Assembly (NCBI RefSeq): GCF_001598475.1
Contig: NZ_BCZA01000008.1
Location: 62,001 to 126,000 of the forward strand
Length of the DNA: 64,000 nt
Direction of reading: 5' to 3'
From: Pantoea agglomerans NBRC 102470
Lineage (GTDB): Bacteria > Pseudomonadota > Gammaproteobacteria > Enterobacterales > Enterobacteriaceae
Part shown: piece by piece, positions 47,090-57,081 of the stretch
How the letters are laid out: each line of letters opens with the position of its first letter
Numbering within the stretch: position 1 is the first letter of the stretch
Notes under the pieces: model-generated
The model's database searches: none
Told to the model about the DNA's origin: nothing
The model's input: only the letters and a program-made list of their open reading frames with translations
Translations under genes and position numbers: made by a program

Positions 47090-47701
47090 TCACGCTGCAG
47101 GCGGCGTTGTCCGCGCAAAGCTCTCGCGCTGAAACAGCGTTTCCGCCAGCTTCACCAGCGCCGGTCGTTCAACACACCAGTTCGGCACTACGCGGCGGAA
47201 ATTGAGGTAGCCGATCATGCAACCGGTGGCGATATCCGCCAGATTGAGCTGGCCGTTGTTAAGCCATTTCCCCTCTGCCGCCTTCGCTTCCAGCATGTCG
47301 AGGCTGCGCTGAATCTTTTCACGATTGCGCAGCAGCACCTCTTCCGACTGCAAATCCCCCGGACGCATCTGCTCGCGCACGATCACCAGCGCGGCATCGC
47401 TGACGCCATCCGCCAGCTTCTCCAGCTGACGGATGTTAAGCGATTCAAGCGGATCGGCAGGCAGCAGAGCAGGCTCCACGCCACGCAGTTCCAGAAACTC
47501 TGCAATGATGCTGGAATCGAACCAGATTTGCTTATCGTCAGCGACCAGCGCCGGAACTTTGCCCAGCGGATTGTAGTGCGGCACGTGGCTGTCATCGCTG
47601 TAAGGCGATGCGTTAACGAATTCAAAAGTAATGCCTTTTTCCAGCATGATAATCGAAATCTTACGCACAAACGGGCTGGTATAGCTGCCAATCAGTTTCA
47701 T
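47090..47701 (-). CDS. yibF: Glutathione S-transferase family protein YibF
   Basis: 203 residues with the N-terminal thioredoxin fold ([22 protein letters not shown], including S8/P10) and the GSH-site NPLGKVPAL and DSSIIAEFL, then an all-helical C-terminal domain. It matches E. coli YibF, whose physiological substrate is unknown. In E. coli yibF lies between rhsA and selA; here it borders the cdi island on one side and fdhE on the other, and selAB are not present. Its last 20 codons are duplicated at 45824-45893. Confidence 0.9.
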   Translation of the reverse strand: MKLIGSYTSPFVRKISIIMLEKGITFEFVNASPYSDDSHVPHYNPLGKVPALVADDKQIWFDSSIIAEFLELRGVEPALLPADPLESLNIRQLEKLADGVSDAALVIVREQMRPGDLQSEEVLLRNREKIQRSLDMLEAKAAEGKWLNNGQLNLADIATGCMIGYLNFRRVVPNWCVERPALVKLAETLFQRESFARTTPPAA

Positions 47702-47722
47702 CGGGTTCTCCAGAGTCAGTGA

Positions 47723-48646
47723 CTATTCGCCAGGAAACATAAAGGGATTGAGACTGCTGCGTGCGAAGCCTTCCTGCTCCATTCTGGCATCCAGTATCAG
47801 CGATGCCAGGTCATCTGCTACCGGTTCAATGGCCGGATCTTTCTCCTGATAGAGCATCTTCAGGTAAGTGCCGCAGTCGCCACAGCTCTCTGCTTTCACC
47901 GCCGCCCGTTCGCTGTCGATCGACCAGTAGTGCAGATCACGGGACTGTTCGCACTGGGTACATTTGCTGCGCACCACATGCCATTCACTTTCGCACAGAT
48001 TACAGTGCAGATAGCGCGCGCCTTCATGACTGCCCATATGCACCACGCTGGCGACCGGCATACTGGCGCAGACCGGACAGAACTGACGCTGATCGCCCAT
48101 CTCAGCGCGTGCTTTGCCTGGGATCAGGGCCGCCATCTGCGCCCAGTAGAGCGAAAGCGCCGCCCAGATAAAGGGTGCTTTGTCGCTGCTGACCAGCGCA
48201 TACTCGCCGGTAAAGAGCGCGCTGGCCAGCGTCTCCAGCTCGGTAGCGGACGCCTTCTCCAGATTCTCCAGCACCGCCAGTGCCTGACCGCTCATCTCTG
48301 GCTTCAGCTCGGCAATCAGTGAATGCAGCAGTCGCTGCCAGTGGGGATCGCGCGGCAGGGTATGAATATTCAGCGGCGGCTTACCCTCGCTGGCGCTCTG
48401 CGTCAGGCGGGCATGCAGGTCGATGTGCAGCGGATGGTCATACAGCACAATCTCCTGCGCTTCAGCGATCACCGCCGCAAAGCGCAGGTAGTCGCCGAGT
48501 GGGTTTTTCGCCGCCAGGTCACGCAGTCGCGCAGCACGACGGCTGTATAAATTTTTCAGCCGTGGAAAAAGTAACGGCGGAATCATCTCCGCCGTTGTCT
48601 TTTCGCCTTTCTCCAGCTGATCTTGCGGGATTATGCGAATACTCAT
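47723..48646 (-). CDS. fdhE: Formate dehydrogenase accessory protein FdhE
   Basis: 307 residues. The C-terminal half holds four pairs of metal-binding cysteines: CPVC, CNLC, CTQC and CGDC, the rubredoxin-like iron site of FdhE. It binds the formate dehydrogenase catalytic subunit and is needed for activity and Tat-dependent maturation. Its ATG overlaps the fdoI stop, so it is coupled to the fdo operon, as in E. coli. Confidence 0.96.
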   Translation of the reverse strand: MSIRIIPQDQLEKGEKTTAEMIPPLLFPRLKNLYSRRAARLRDLAAKNPLGDYLRFAAVIAEAQEIVLYDHPLHIDLHARLTQSASEGKPPLNIHTLPRDPHWQRLLHSLIAELKPEMSGQALAVLENLEKASATELETLASALFTGEYALVSSDKAPFIWAALSLYWAQMAALIPGKARAEMGDQRQFCPVCASMPVASVVHMGSHEGARYLHCNLCESEWHVVRSKCTQCEQSRDLHYWSIDSERAAVKAESCGDCGTYLKMLYQEKDPAIEPVADDLASLILDARMEQEGFARSSLNPFMFPGE

Positions 48647-49287
48647 CAGGGGCGTTTTTCCTGTTTTATTGGCGGATTACGCTGCTCGCGATACCAGCGA
48701 GGATGGTGCTGCCTGGCCCATTCGGCGCTGACCCAGCCTTCTACCATCGCGGTCAGTGTGCCTTTGACCCACAACGCAGCATAAATGTGCACCATAATGA
48801 CGATGATCAGCGCCACCGCTGACACCGAATGTACCACCAACGCCAGACGAATCAGCGGAATGGCGAAGGCATCGGCAAAGTAAGGTCGCCAGATCACGAT
48901 GCCACTGGCAAGCAGCAACACTAAGCTGATAATAGCAGCCCAGAACACACACTTCTGACCAAAGTTATATTTACCGGTATCACCCACCTCTTCATTCAGC
49001 GCAATCCGGTGAATGTTTCTGGCCCAGTAAAGGTCATCGCGATTAATCAGGTTGTGTTTCCAGTAACGCAAAAACATCAGCATAAAAGCAACGAACATCA
49101 CCACGCCGACAAAAGGATGCAGAATACGCGCCAGCTGTGGTGTGCCAAATATCTGCATCAGCCAGTTGAACGACGGAAAGAAAAACCCTAATCCGCTTAA
49201 CGCGGCCATGACAAAGCAAATCGCGACAATCCAGTGATTGATGCGTTCGGGTGCGCGGTAACGCACCAGATGATCGGGCTTTTTCAT
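48646..49287 (-). CDS. fdoI: Formate dehydrogenase-O cytochrome b556 subunit
   Basis: 213 residues with four transmembrane segments and conserved His residues for two haems b ([49 protein letters not shown]). It anchors the enzyme in the inner membrane and passes electrons from FdoH to the quinone pool. It overlaps both fdoH and fdhE by one to four bases. Confidence 0.96.
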   Translation of the reverse strand: MKKPDHLVRYRAPERINHWIVAICFVMAALSGLGFFFPSFNWLMQIFGTPQLARILHPFVGVVMFVAFMLMFLRYWKHNLINRDDLYWARNIHRIALNEEVGDTGKYNFGQKCVFWAAIISLVLLLASGIVIWRPYFADAFAIPLIRLALVVHSVSAVALIIVIMVHIYAALWVKGTLTAMVEGWVSAEWARQHHPRWYREQRNPPIKQEKRP

Positions 49288-50186
49288 TATTTGCGCTCCT
49301 CAGGGTGATCGTCGTTGTCGTCGTGCTCTTCAGTGACGCGATTCGGGCCAACGCCAACATAGTGAAAAATAGAGGCGGCGAACGTAGCGGCAAAACCCAC
49401 CGCCGCCAGCGGTTTCCAGATCCCCTTCCAGAAGGTCACCGTCGGGCTGATGCCCGGGTTAGCAGGCAGCCCGTGATAGAGCTGAGGCTTATCGGCATGA
49501 TGCAGCACATACATCACGTGGGTGCCGCCCACGCCTTCCGGGTTGTAGAGGCCAGCCTGCGCAAACCCGCGCGACTTCAGCTCCGCCACGCGTTCCTCCG
49601 CCAGCGTCAGCATGTCGCTTTTGCTGCCGAAATGAATGGCGCCGGTCGGACAGGTCTTCACACAGGCAGGCTCCTGGCCGACGCTGACGCGATCCACGCA
49701 CAGGGTGCATTTGTAGGCGCGGTTATCCTCTTTGTTGAGCCGCGGCACGTTGAACGGGCAACCCGCAATGCAGTAGCCGCAGCCGATACACTGCTCAGAC
49801 TGGAAATCGACGATGCCGTTGGCGTACTGAATAATGGCACCTGCCGACGGACAGGCTTTCAGGCAGCCGGGATCGGCGCAGTGCATGCAGCCATCTTTGC
49901 GAATCAGCCAGGCCAGCTTGCCATTCTCTTCAACTTCCGAGAAGCGCATCACCGTCCAGGATTTGGCGGTCAAATCGGTAGGGTTGTCATAGACCCCGAT
50001 GTTATGACCGACTTCATCGCGGATGTCGTTCCATTCGGAGCAGGCGACCTGACAGCCTTTGCAGCCAATACAGGTGGTGACGTCAATGAGCTTCGCAACT
50101 TCACGCTGGTGATCGCGCGCCTGTGGCGGTGGGGTAAAGCCGTTGGTCGCTGAGCGACGGATAATATCTTGTGATTGATAAGCCAT
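49287..50186 (-). CDS. fdoH: Formate dehydrogenase-O iron-sulfur subunit
   Basis: 299 residues from the ATG at 50186 ([16 protein letters not shown]). Four [4Fe-4S] binding sets are visible: [35 protein letters not shown] and CTLCVDRV with CVKTC. One C-terminal transmembrane helix ([20 protein letters not shown]) anchors it. It conducts electrons from FdoG to the cytochrome. It follows fdoG by 12 bp. Confidence 0.97.
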   Translation of the reverse strand: MAYQSQDIIRRSATNGFTPPPQARDHQREVAKLIDVTTCIGCKGCQVACSEWNDIRDEVGHNIGVYDNPTDLTAKSWTVMRFSEVEENGKLAWLIRKDGCMHCADPGCLKACPSAGAIIQYANGIVDFQSEQCIGCGYCIAGCPFNVPRLNKEDNRAYKCTLCVDRVSVGQEPACVKTCPTGAIHFGSKSDMLTLAEERVAELKSRGFAQAGLYNPEGVGGTHVMYVLHHADKPQLYHGLPANPGISPTVTFWKGIWKPLAAVGFAATFAASIFHYVGVGPNRVTEEHDDNDDHPEERK

Positions 50187-50198
50187 TGTCATCTACCG

Positions 50199-53100
50199 TT
50201 ACGCTTTTTCCACTTTCACTAAAAATCCCTTGTACTCCGGGGTCTGCGAGTTGGCATCGCCAACCGACGGCGTCAGCGTATTGGCGAGGAAGCCTTTACG
50301 CGTGGTGCCTTCAAAGCCCCAGTGACAGGGAATACCCACGGTATCAACCGGCTTGCCGTCAATCATCAGACGCTGCAGACGACGTGTTACCACCGCTTTG
50401 GCTTTGATATAGCCACGGCGCGACGAGACCTTGACGCTGTCTCCGGCCTTGATGCCTTTCTCCTCTGCCAGTTCGGTGCCGATTTCAACAAACTGCTCCG
50501 GCTGCGCAATCGCGTTCAGCAGGGCATGTTTGGTCCAGTGGCGGAACAGTTCGGTGATGGAATAGGTGGTGGCGACGCAGGGATAGTCAGCGGCCTCGCC
50601 CAGTTGCGCGGCGTCGCTGCTGAACAGTCGAACGACCGGACTATGACGCTGCTGCGGATTCATAGGATTGTCGGCGAGCGGGCTTTCCATCGGTTCGTAA
50701 TGTTCCGGGAAGGGGCCGTCGGCCATCTTATCGAGCGCAAACAGGTGGCCAAGACCATCGGGCTGCATGATAAACGGACCGGCCTGCTGCTGCGGCGACA
50801 GCGTTACCGGATAATCCGGCACGTCAATGCCGTGCCAGCGAGTGCCATCCCACTCAATCAGGCGGCGATTCGGATCCCAGGCTTTACCCTGCGCATCCGC
50901 GGAGGCGCGGTTGTAGAGAATGCGGCGGTTAGCCGGCCACGCCCAGGCCCAGCCGGAGACCGCGCCCAGCCCCGATGGGTCGGCGTTGTCGCGTCGTGCC
51001 ATCTGGTTGCCTTCCGGCGTCCAGCTGCCGCTGTAGATCCAGCAGGCGCTGGCGGTGGTGCCGTCGTTACGCAGCTCTGAGAAGCCGTTGAGCTGCTGGC
51101 CTTTTTTCAGCAACAGCTTGCCGCTGGCGTCGTAAATGTCGGCCAGCGCCTGACCGTTGTTCTCCTGCGCCACCTCTTCCGGCTCAGGATTAGACGGATC
51201 GCGGTAGTCCCAGCGCATTGCCATCAGCGGTTCAGGGTTTGCTCCGCCTTCCAGGCGATAGAGCGCGCGCAGACGCATGAACAGATTGCCGAGGATTTTA
51301 CCGTCGTGCAGCGCTTCAGCGGGCGGCTCCGCAGCCGCCCAGTGCCACTGCAGCCAGCGTGACGAGTTGGCCACCGATCCTGACTCTTCAGCGAAGCAGG
51401 AAGAGGGCAGACGGAACACTTCGGTCTGGATTTTCGACGGATCGACATCGTTGAACTCGTCGTGATGCTGCCAGAAGCTGGCGGTTTCGGTGCGAAGCGG
51501 ATCGATCACCACCATATATTTGAGGCGGGACAGTGCCCGGACCGCTTTATTTTTGTCCGGGAAGGCGGCCAGCAGGTTGAAGCCCTGAATCAGGCAACCA
51601 TTGAGCGCGCCCTGTTCCATCATCTCCGCCTGCGCCATGCAGTCGTAGCTCTTATCCCACTTCGGCAGCCAGTCGTAGCCCCACTGGTTTTCTGCGGTGG
51701 CTTTATCGCCATAGAAACTCTTCATCAGGCTGACGAAAAATTTGTCGGTGTTCTGCCAGTAGTTGACCTGATCCGGCAGTGCCGCAACCGGTGTGGCCTG
51801 CTGCAGGTAGGTTGCCAGGGTCGTCATCTTCTCGGAGGGCAGTGGCAGATAGCCCGGCAGACTCTGCGCCAGCAGGCCGAGATCGGTGTAGCCCTGCACG
51901 TTGGAGTGGCCGCGCAGCGCGTTAATACCGCCGCCTGGCATCCCGATATTACCCAGCAGCAGCTGAATCATCGCCGCCGTGCGGATAATCTGCGAACCGT
52001 TGGTGTGGTGAGTCCAGCCCAGCGCATAGAGAATAGTCGCGGTGCGATTCGGCACACAGGTTGAGGCCAGCTGCCTGCACACCGCAATAAAGGATTCCTG
52101 CGAGGTCCCGCACAGGCGCGTCACCATTTCCGGGGTGTAACGGCTGGCATGGGTTTTCAGCAGGTTCAGCACGCAGCGTGGGTGAGTGAAGCTCTCATCG
52201 CGTTTCGCATGGCCGTTTTCATCCAGCTCATAGTGCCAGCTCTGACGATCGTACTGACGGGTTTCAGCATCGTAACCGCTGAACAAACCGTCGCTGAAGC
52301 TGAAGCCTTCGCTGACAATCAGGGCAGCATTGGTGAAGGCGCGAACATACTCCTGCTGAATCTGATTGTGTTGCAGCAGATAGTTGATCACCCCCATCAG
52401 GAAAACCACATCGCTGCCGGCACGCAGTGGCGCGTAGAGATCGGCGACCGCCGCAGAGCGGTTAAAGCGTGGATCGACCACGATGACCTGCGCATTGTTA
52501 TGGGTTTTGGCTTCAATCACCCATTTAAAGCCAACCGGATGCGCCTCGGCGGGGTTGCCGCCCATGATCATCACCACATTGGCGTTTTTGATGTCGTTCC
52601 AGTTATTGGTCATTGCACCACGACCAAAGCTGGGGGCCAGCGCGGCCACGGTCGGGCCGTGACACAGGCGCGCCTGGTTTTCCAGCGCCAGAATACCCAG
52701 CGAGCGGGCAAATTTCTGATCGAGCAGCCCGGTTTCATTACTGGCGGCGGAAGAGCAGAGCATGGAGGTGGTCGGCCAGCGGTTTACCGTCACGCCAGCG
52801 GCGTTGGTGGCCTGGAAATTGGCATCGCGATCCTGCTTCATCAGGCGGGCAATGCGGTCAAATGCCTCATCCCAGCTGATGCGCTGCCATTTATCCGAGC
52901 CTGGCGCGCGGTATTCCGGGTATTTCAGGCGCTGTTCACTGTGAATAAAGTCGAGCACGCCCGCGCCTTTGGGGCAGAGCGATCCACGACTGACCGGATG
53001 GTCAGGATCGCCTTCAATATGGTAAATCGAGGCGCGGGCATTTTTAGCGCCATCACCCAGGCTGTAAATCAGCATGCCGCAGCCGACTGAGCAGTAGGTG

Positions 53101-53249
53101 CAGTTATTACGTGTCTCTCTGGCGCGAATGAGTTTGAACTCTCTGACGCTGGCTAAGGCTGTGGTGGGGGCAAAACCGAGTAACGCCGCGCTGGTGCCCG
53201 CCAACCCGCCAGCACAGATTTTGAAAAAACTCCGTCTGTTAATTTGCAT
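50199..53249 (-). CDS. fdoG: Formate dehydrogenase-O major subunit, cysteine form
   Basis: 1016 residues, the E. coli FdoG length. A Tat signal (NRRSFFKICAGG) leads to the periplasm, then a [4Fe-4S] motif CTYCSVGCGM and the molybdopterin domains. Residue 196, selenocysteine (UGA) in E. coli, is an ordinary cysteine (TGT at 52664-52662) in the context QARLCHGPTVAAL, so the gene is read straight through. It oxidises formate to CO2 with a bis-MGD molybdenum or tungsten centre. The start at 53249 is set by homology; the upstream in-frame codons to 53342 lack support. Confidence 0.97.
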   Translation of the reverse strand: MQINRRSFFKICAGGLAGTSAALLGFAPTTALASVREFKLIRARETRNNCTYCSVGCGMLIYSLGDGAKNARASIYHIEGDPDHPVSRGSLCPKGAGVLDFIHSEQRLKYPEYRAPGSDKWQRISWDEAFDRIARLMKQDRDANFQATNAAGVTVNRWPTTSMLCSSAASNETGLLDQKFARSLGILALENQARLCHGPTVAALAPSFGRGAMTNNWNDIKNANVVMIMGGNPAEAHPVGFKWVIEAKTHNNAQVIVVDPRFNRSAAVADLYAPLRAGSDVVFLMGVINYLLQHNQIQQEYVRAFTNAALIVSEGFSFSDGLFSGYDAETRQYDRQSWHYELDENGHAKRDESFTHPRCVLNLLKTHASRYTPEMVTRLCGTSQESFIAVCRQLASTCVPNRTATILYALGWTHHTNGSQIIRTAAMIQLLLGNIGMPGGGINALRGHSNVQGYTDLGLLAQSLPGYLPLPSEKMTTLATYLQQATPVAALPDQVNYWQNTDKFFVSLMKSFYGDKATAENQWGYDWLPKWDKSYDCMAQAEMMEQGALNGCLIQGFNLLAAFPDKNKAVRALSRLKYMVVIDPLRTETASFWQHHDEFNDVDPSKIQTEVFRLPSSCFAEESGSVANSSRWLQWHWAAAEPPAEALHDGKILGNLFMRLRALYRLEGGANPEPLMAMRWDYRDPSNPEPEEVAQENNGQALADIYDASGKLLLKKGQQLNGFSELRNDGTTASACWIYSGSWTPEGNQMARRDNADPSGLGAVSGWAWAWPANRRILYNRASADAQGKAWDPNRRLIEWDGTRWHGIDVPDYPVTLSPQQQAGPFIMQPDGLGHLFALDKMADGPFPEHYEPMESPLADNPMNPQQRHSPVVRLFSSDAAQLGEAADYPCVATTYSITELFRHWTKHALLNAIAQPEQFVEIGTELAEEKGIKAGDSVKVSSRRGYIKAKAVVTRRLQRLMIDGKPVDTVGIPCHWGFEGTTRKGFLANTLTPSVGDANSQTPEYKGFLVKVEKA

Positions 53250-53653
53250 TTTATCGTTCTTCTTTATTGGCTCCATTGCGAAGCCTTGCAAAATAGCAGC
53301 CCTATCTGCCTGTAAGTTGACCAGGGTCAACAGGTTAGTCATTAGTAATTCTTTTTCTAAATTTTGTTAAAAATCCTCGGCAACCAATCCCCGGCGCAAG
53401 CAGATTTCCTTTAGCGGCAGATAATTACTGTTGTTTTATGCTTACCGATGTTAAAGCCTGAAAGATACCCATTCTCATTCTGCCCGCCAGCAGGCGTGGC
53501 TGCGCCTTTCCCGATGAGAAAACCGCATGAATTGCCCCGCTGTTTATTTGCGCCGCACCGGGTCAGAGGGCAAAATTAGTCTGCGTCTGATCCCCGCTGT
53601 GCAGCCGCACTGACTGTCGCATTTCATTATTTATTAACAACAGGTCGTACTTT
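53250..53653. other. fdoG-fdhD divergent intergenic region
   Basis: 404 bp. It contains a perfect 16-bp palindrome at 53316-53331 and AT-rich stretches near both genes. No gene or structured RNA is recognised. Confidence 0.5.
53316..53331. promoter_or_regulatory. Palindrome GTTGACCAGGGTCAAC upstream of fdoG
   Basis: A 16-bp interrupted palindrome 67 bp before the fdoG start. Its TTGAC-N4-GTCAA core resembles the FNR consensus TTGAT-N4-ATCAA with one symmetric change per half. It may bind an FNR/CRP-family or other dimeric regulator. Confidence 0.4.
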
Positions 53654-54478
53654 TTGAAAGCTATCCAGCCTGACTCAGGCGAAGATTTAACAATTCAGGC
53701 CGGCGTCAGCAGAACGCAGGTATGGCAACGTGCCGATTTGACCGCAGCAGAGTCTGACTGGCTGGCGGACGAGGTGCCGGTGGCGCTGGTTTACAACGGC
53801 ATCTCTCACGTGGTGATGATGACCACGCCCAAAGATCTGGAGGCGTTTGCGCTGGGTTTTTCGCTGTCAGAGGGCATTATCGACGCGCCAGGCGACATTT
53901 TCGGCATGGACATCGTGCCGGGCTGTCACGGCATTGAGGTTCAGATTGAGCTTTCCAGCCGCCGTTTTATGGCGCTGAAAGAGCAGCGTCGTGCGCTGGC
54001 AGGCCGTACTGGTTGCGGCGTATGCGGTGTTGAACAGCTGGACCAGATTGGCAAGCCGCTCTCTCCGTTGCCGTTTACCCAGACCTTTGCGCTGGAGCAA
54101 CTGGATCGGGCGCTGGGCCAGCTGAAAGCGTATCAGCCGGTCGGACAGAAAACCGGCTGCACCCATGCTGCCGCGTGGATCCAGCCCGATGGTCAGCTGG
54201 CCGGTGGCTGCGAAGATGTGGGGCGCCATGTGGCACTGGATAAGCTGCTGGGCTATCGCAGCCAGGCTGAGTGGGGGCCAGGCGCGGTGCTGGTCTCCAG
54301 CCGTGCCAGCTATGAAATGGTGCAGAAGTCTGCCATGTGCGGGGTTGAGATCCTGTTCGCAGTCTCGGCAGCGACCCGCCTGGCGGTTGAGGTGGCTGAG
54401 CGCTGCAATCTGACGCTGGTCGGATTCAGTAAACCTGGGCGCGCTACGGTTTACAGCCATCCTCAGCGACTGCGTTAA
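53654..54478 (+). CDS. fdhD: Formate dehydrogenase sulfurtransferase FdhD
   Basis: 274 residues, starting at a TTG as the family alignment requires (E. coli 277). The catalytic CGVCG loop ([11 protein letters not shown], about residues 120-130) moves sulfur from IscS to the bis-MGD cofactor, which formate dehydrogenases need. [31 protein letters not shown] and [18 protein letters not shown] are conserved. It is divergent from fdoG and overlaps the convergent deoR-type gene by 4 bp. Confidence 0.96.
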   Translation: MKAIQPDSGEDLTIQAGVSRTQVWQRADLTAAESDWLADEVPVALVYNGISHVVMMTTPKDLEAFALGFSLSEGIIDAPGDIFGMDIVPGCHGIEVQIELSSRRFMALKEQRRALAGRTGCGVCGVEQLDQIGKPLSPLPFTQTFALEQLDRALGQLKAYQPVGQKTGCTHAAAWIQPDGQLAGGCEDVGRHVALDKLLGYRSQAEWGPGAVLVSSRASYEMVQKSAMCGVEILFAVSAATRLAVEVAERCNLTLVGFSKPGRATVYSHPQRLR

Positions 54479-55251
54479 ACCACCATCACCTCTGGCAGCG
54501 TCTGCTGCAACGCCTCAAGGGCGGCACTGTTGTCGCCGCTACTATCCGTAATCAGCAGGTTGATCGCCGGTGACGGCGCGTAAACCGTGCGGCTGACTAC
54601 CCCCAGTTTGGTGTGATCGGCCAGCAGATAGCAGGAAGTGGATTGCTGCACCATCGCCCTGGCGATGGCCGCTTCGTGCGGATGAAAACTGCTGGCACCA
54701 CAACCCGCCTCAATGCCAACCGGCGACAGCAGCGCCACATCGGCGCGATAGCGGATAATCTCACCCACGGTAATTTCGCCGCGCGTCTGTTGTGCGCCCG
54801 CCGACATCGTCCCGCCCAGCAAAATAATCTGATTATTCAGCGGCTGATCTTCTTCTCCGGCGCTCAGCGCCAGCGCGGCCTGCAGGCTGTTGGTCACAAT
54901 CGTCAGGCCGGAAAGGGCGTGCAACTCCTCTGCCAGCAGCGTGGTGGTGCTGCCCGCATCCAGAAACAGCGTCTGTCCGGGCTGCAGCAACTGCGCAGCG
55001 GCGCGGGCGATGGCGCGCTTCTCCCGGGTCTGGGTACTGCGGCGTTCCGTCAGCGGCGGTTCAGCCCGCGTTTCAATCGCCACCAGCCCGCCGTGAACGC
55101 GGCGTGCCAGACCCAGCGCTTCCAGCTCAATGATATCGCGGCGCGCGGTTTCGCGTGAGACCCCCAGCTCCCTGATAATGCGCTCGGTACTCACCTGGTT
55201 AAGCCGGGTCAGTAAGGCACGGATGCGATGAAGGCGCGTTTCCTGCAGCAT
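54475..55251 (-). CDS. DeoR/GlpR-family transcriptional regulator
   Basis: 258 residues. The N-terminal helix-turn-helix ([18 protein letters not shown], then [17 protein letters not shown]) is followed by the DeoR sugar-phosphate-isomerase-like sensor domain with [15 protein letters not shown] and a C-terminal LLADHTKLG. The family usually senses phosphorylated metabolites. It is divergent from a class III aminotransferase with an 18-bp tandem repeat between them, so it probably controls that gene and itself. Confidence 0.85.
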   Translation of the reverse strand: MLQETRLHRIRALLTRLNQVSTERIIRELGVSRETARRDIIELEALGLARRVHGGLVAIETRAEPPLTERRSTQTREKRAIARAAAQLLQPGQTLFLDAGSTTTLLAEELHALSGLTIVTNSLQAALALSAGEEDQPLNNQIILLGGTMSAGAQQTRGEITVGEIIRYRADVALLSPVGIEAGCGASSFHPHEAAIARAMVQQSTSCYLLADHTKLGVVSRTVYAPSPAINLLITDSSGDNSAALEALQQTLPEVMVV

Positions 55252-55356
55252 AGAGGTTTCCTTTTAAAGCGCGAAGATCACGGATGATACGCCAGTGAAG
55301 CGAAAGATTCCGTCTGAATCAGGGAGCAAGCTTAGCGTGGCGATCTGCCTGCGTCA

Positions 55357-55392
55357 TGTGTATTTTATTGCATTTGTGTATTTTGTTGCATT
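55357..55392. promoter_or_regulatory. Tandem 18-bp direct repeat, likely operator of the DeoR-type regulator
   Basis: Two adjacent copies, TGTGTATTTTATTGCATT and TGTGTATTTTGTTGCATT, differ at one base. They sit between the divergent regulator and aminotransferase genes, 66 bp before the latter's start. DeoR-family proteins often bind direct or inverted repeats of this size. Confidence 0.65.
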
Positions 55393-55458
55393 TTAGATTC
55401 AGGCAGGCATGATAAAGGCGTCAGCTCTTCCTCCTTCATCCTTGTAACGGGAGTCATT

Positions 55459-56799
55459 ATGGCCACGCGTTCCACTATTATGGATACCAACAGTTTCCGC
55501 GCCGAACATGCCGATGCGCTCGACAGCGAGACGCGCAAACTGACCGATAAACGCAGCAAAGTGCTTGGCGAATCTTATCGCCTGTTCTATCGCAAACCGG
55601 TGCATCTGGTGCGGGGTGAAGGGCAATATCTGTGGGATGCGGCGGGCGATAAATATCTCGACGTCTACAACAACGTGGCGAGCATCGGGCACTGTCATCC
55701 GGCCGTGACTGAGGCGGTGACGCAGCAGATGAAAATGCTGAATACCCACACCCGTTACCTGCATGAAAATATTCTGGACTACAGCGAAGCGCTGCTGGCG
55801 ACCACGCCTGAGGCGATCGATCGCGCGATGTATATGTGCACCGGATCGGAAGCTAACGACCTGGCGATTCGCGTGGCGCGCGCCTTTAGCGGCGGCAGTG
55901 GGATTATTGTCAGTAAAGAGGCCTATCACGGCACCAGTGAGCTGACATCCGGCGCTTCTCCGGCGCTGGGCAGTGGACAGCCGCTGGCGCCCACCACGCG
56001 GCTGGTGATGCCACCGGATGCGTATCGTGTGGACGCGCCTGACCTGGGCGACTGGTTCGCTGACCAGATTCAGCAGCAGATTGATGATATGGCGGCGCAC
56101 GGCATTAAATTTGCCGGTTTCCTGGCGGACTCAATCTTCTCCTCAGACGGCGTGTTGCCCGATCCGCGCGGCTTCCTGAAAAAAGCGGTCGAGGTGGTGC
56201 ATGCCAACGGCGGCATCTTTATTGCCGATGAAGTGCAGCCTGGTTTTGGCCGTACCGGCGACGCGTTCTGGGGCTTTGGCCGCCACGATGTGGTGCCTGA
56301 CATCATTACCACCGGCAAGCCAATGGGCAACGGCATTCCGGTTTCCGGCCTGCTGGCAAAAAGTGAAGTGCTGGCCGCCTTCAGCGACTCAATTCCCTAC
56401 TTCAATACCTTTGGTGGTAATCCGGTCGCGATGGCGGCGGCGCAGGCGGTACTGAAAGTGATCACCGAAGAGGGGTTACAGGAACACAGCCGCGTGGTCG
56501 GCGCGAAGCTGCTGGCGGAGCTACGAACCCTGATGGATCGCTATGAGTGCGTGGGGGATGTGCGCGGTGCCGGACTGTTTATCGGTTTTGAGCTGGTCAC
56601 CGATCGTCACAGCAAAACGCCGGACAAAACGCTGGCGCTGGATTTAATCGAGAAGCTGCGTGAACATCGCGTGCTGACCTCGGTCGCCGGCCCGTATGGG
56701 AATGTGCTGAAACTGCGTCCGCCACTGGCGTTCCAGGAAGGGGATATCGACTGGCTGGTCGGCGCGCTCGACAGCGGGCTGCGCGAACTGGGCAGGTAA
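55459..56799 (+). CDS. Class III PLP-dependent aminotransferase, AGXT2/phospho-lyase-like
   Basis: 446 residues. The PLP site shows in TGSEANDLAIRVAR, IADEVQPGFGRTG (Asp pairing with PLP nitrogen) and the Schiff-base lysine in ITTGKPMGNGIPVSG. The long N-terminal and FFNTFGGNPVAMAAA-type features (here YFNTFGGNPVA) place it with AGXT2 and ethanolamine-phosphate phospho-lyase relatives, rather than GabT or ArgD. The substrate could be beta-alanine, GABA-like amines or phosphorylated amines. Divergent control by a DeoR-type protein hints at an inducible catabolic role. GGGAG precedes the ATG. Confidence 0.8.
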   Translation: MATRSTIMDTNSFRAEHADALDSETRKLTDKRSKVLGESYRLFYRKPVHLVRGEGQYLWDAAGDKYLDVYNNVASIGHCHPAVTEAVTQQMKMLNTHTRYLHENILDYSEALLATTPEAIDRAMYMCTGSEANDLAIRVARAFSGGSGIIVSKEAYHGTSELTSGASPALGSGQPLAPTTRLVMPPDAYRVDAPDLGDWFADQIQQQIDDMAAHGIKFAGFLADSIFSSDGVLPDPRGFLKKAVEVVHANGGIFIADEVQPGFGRTGDAFWGFGRHDVVPDIITTGKPMGNGIPVSGLLAKSEVLAAFSDSIPYFNTFGGNPVAMAAAQAVLKVITEEGLQEHSRVVGAKLLAELRTLMDRYECVGDVRGAGLFIGFELVTDRHSKTPDKTLALDLIEKLREHRVLTSVAGPYGNVLKLRPPLAFQEGDIDWLVGALDSGLRELGR

Positions 56800-56986
56800 C
56801 GCGCAGGGCAGGGCAGATGCGGCGTTCGGGCGGGATGAGTGCCTGCTGGTGGTGCTGGCAGAGTGCTTCGCTCTCCCTGTCTGATAAAGCTGAAAAGGCG
56901 GAGTCAGCAGCAGCATGCTGTAAAAACAACGGGTTGCTTTTGCCAGATTTCTCAAATCCTTATGGTTAATAGGGCATTGATTACCC

Positions 56987-57014
56987 TTTTACGCTACATG
57001 AATTTAACTATAAT
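56987..57014 (+). promoter_or_regulatory. Probable sodA promoter
   Basis: TTTTAC (56987-56992), 16-bp spacer, TATAAT (57009-57014). The adjoining ATAATGATT resembles part of a Fur box, and sodA is repressed by Fur in E. coli, but the full operator is not clear. Confidence 0.5.
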
Positions 57015-57081
57015 GATTCGACTGCTTACGCGGCACGTCCCGAATTCGTCGTGCTGCTCAAACTAAATGGAGAGGAAGAAC

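Noticed and set aside
52149..53090. 313-codon plus-strand frame opposite fdoG
   Set aside because: Antisense to a conserved enzyme; no motif or upstream signal.
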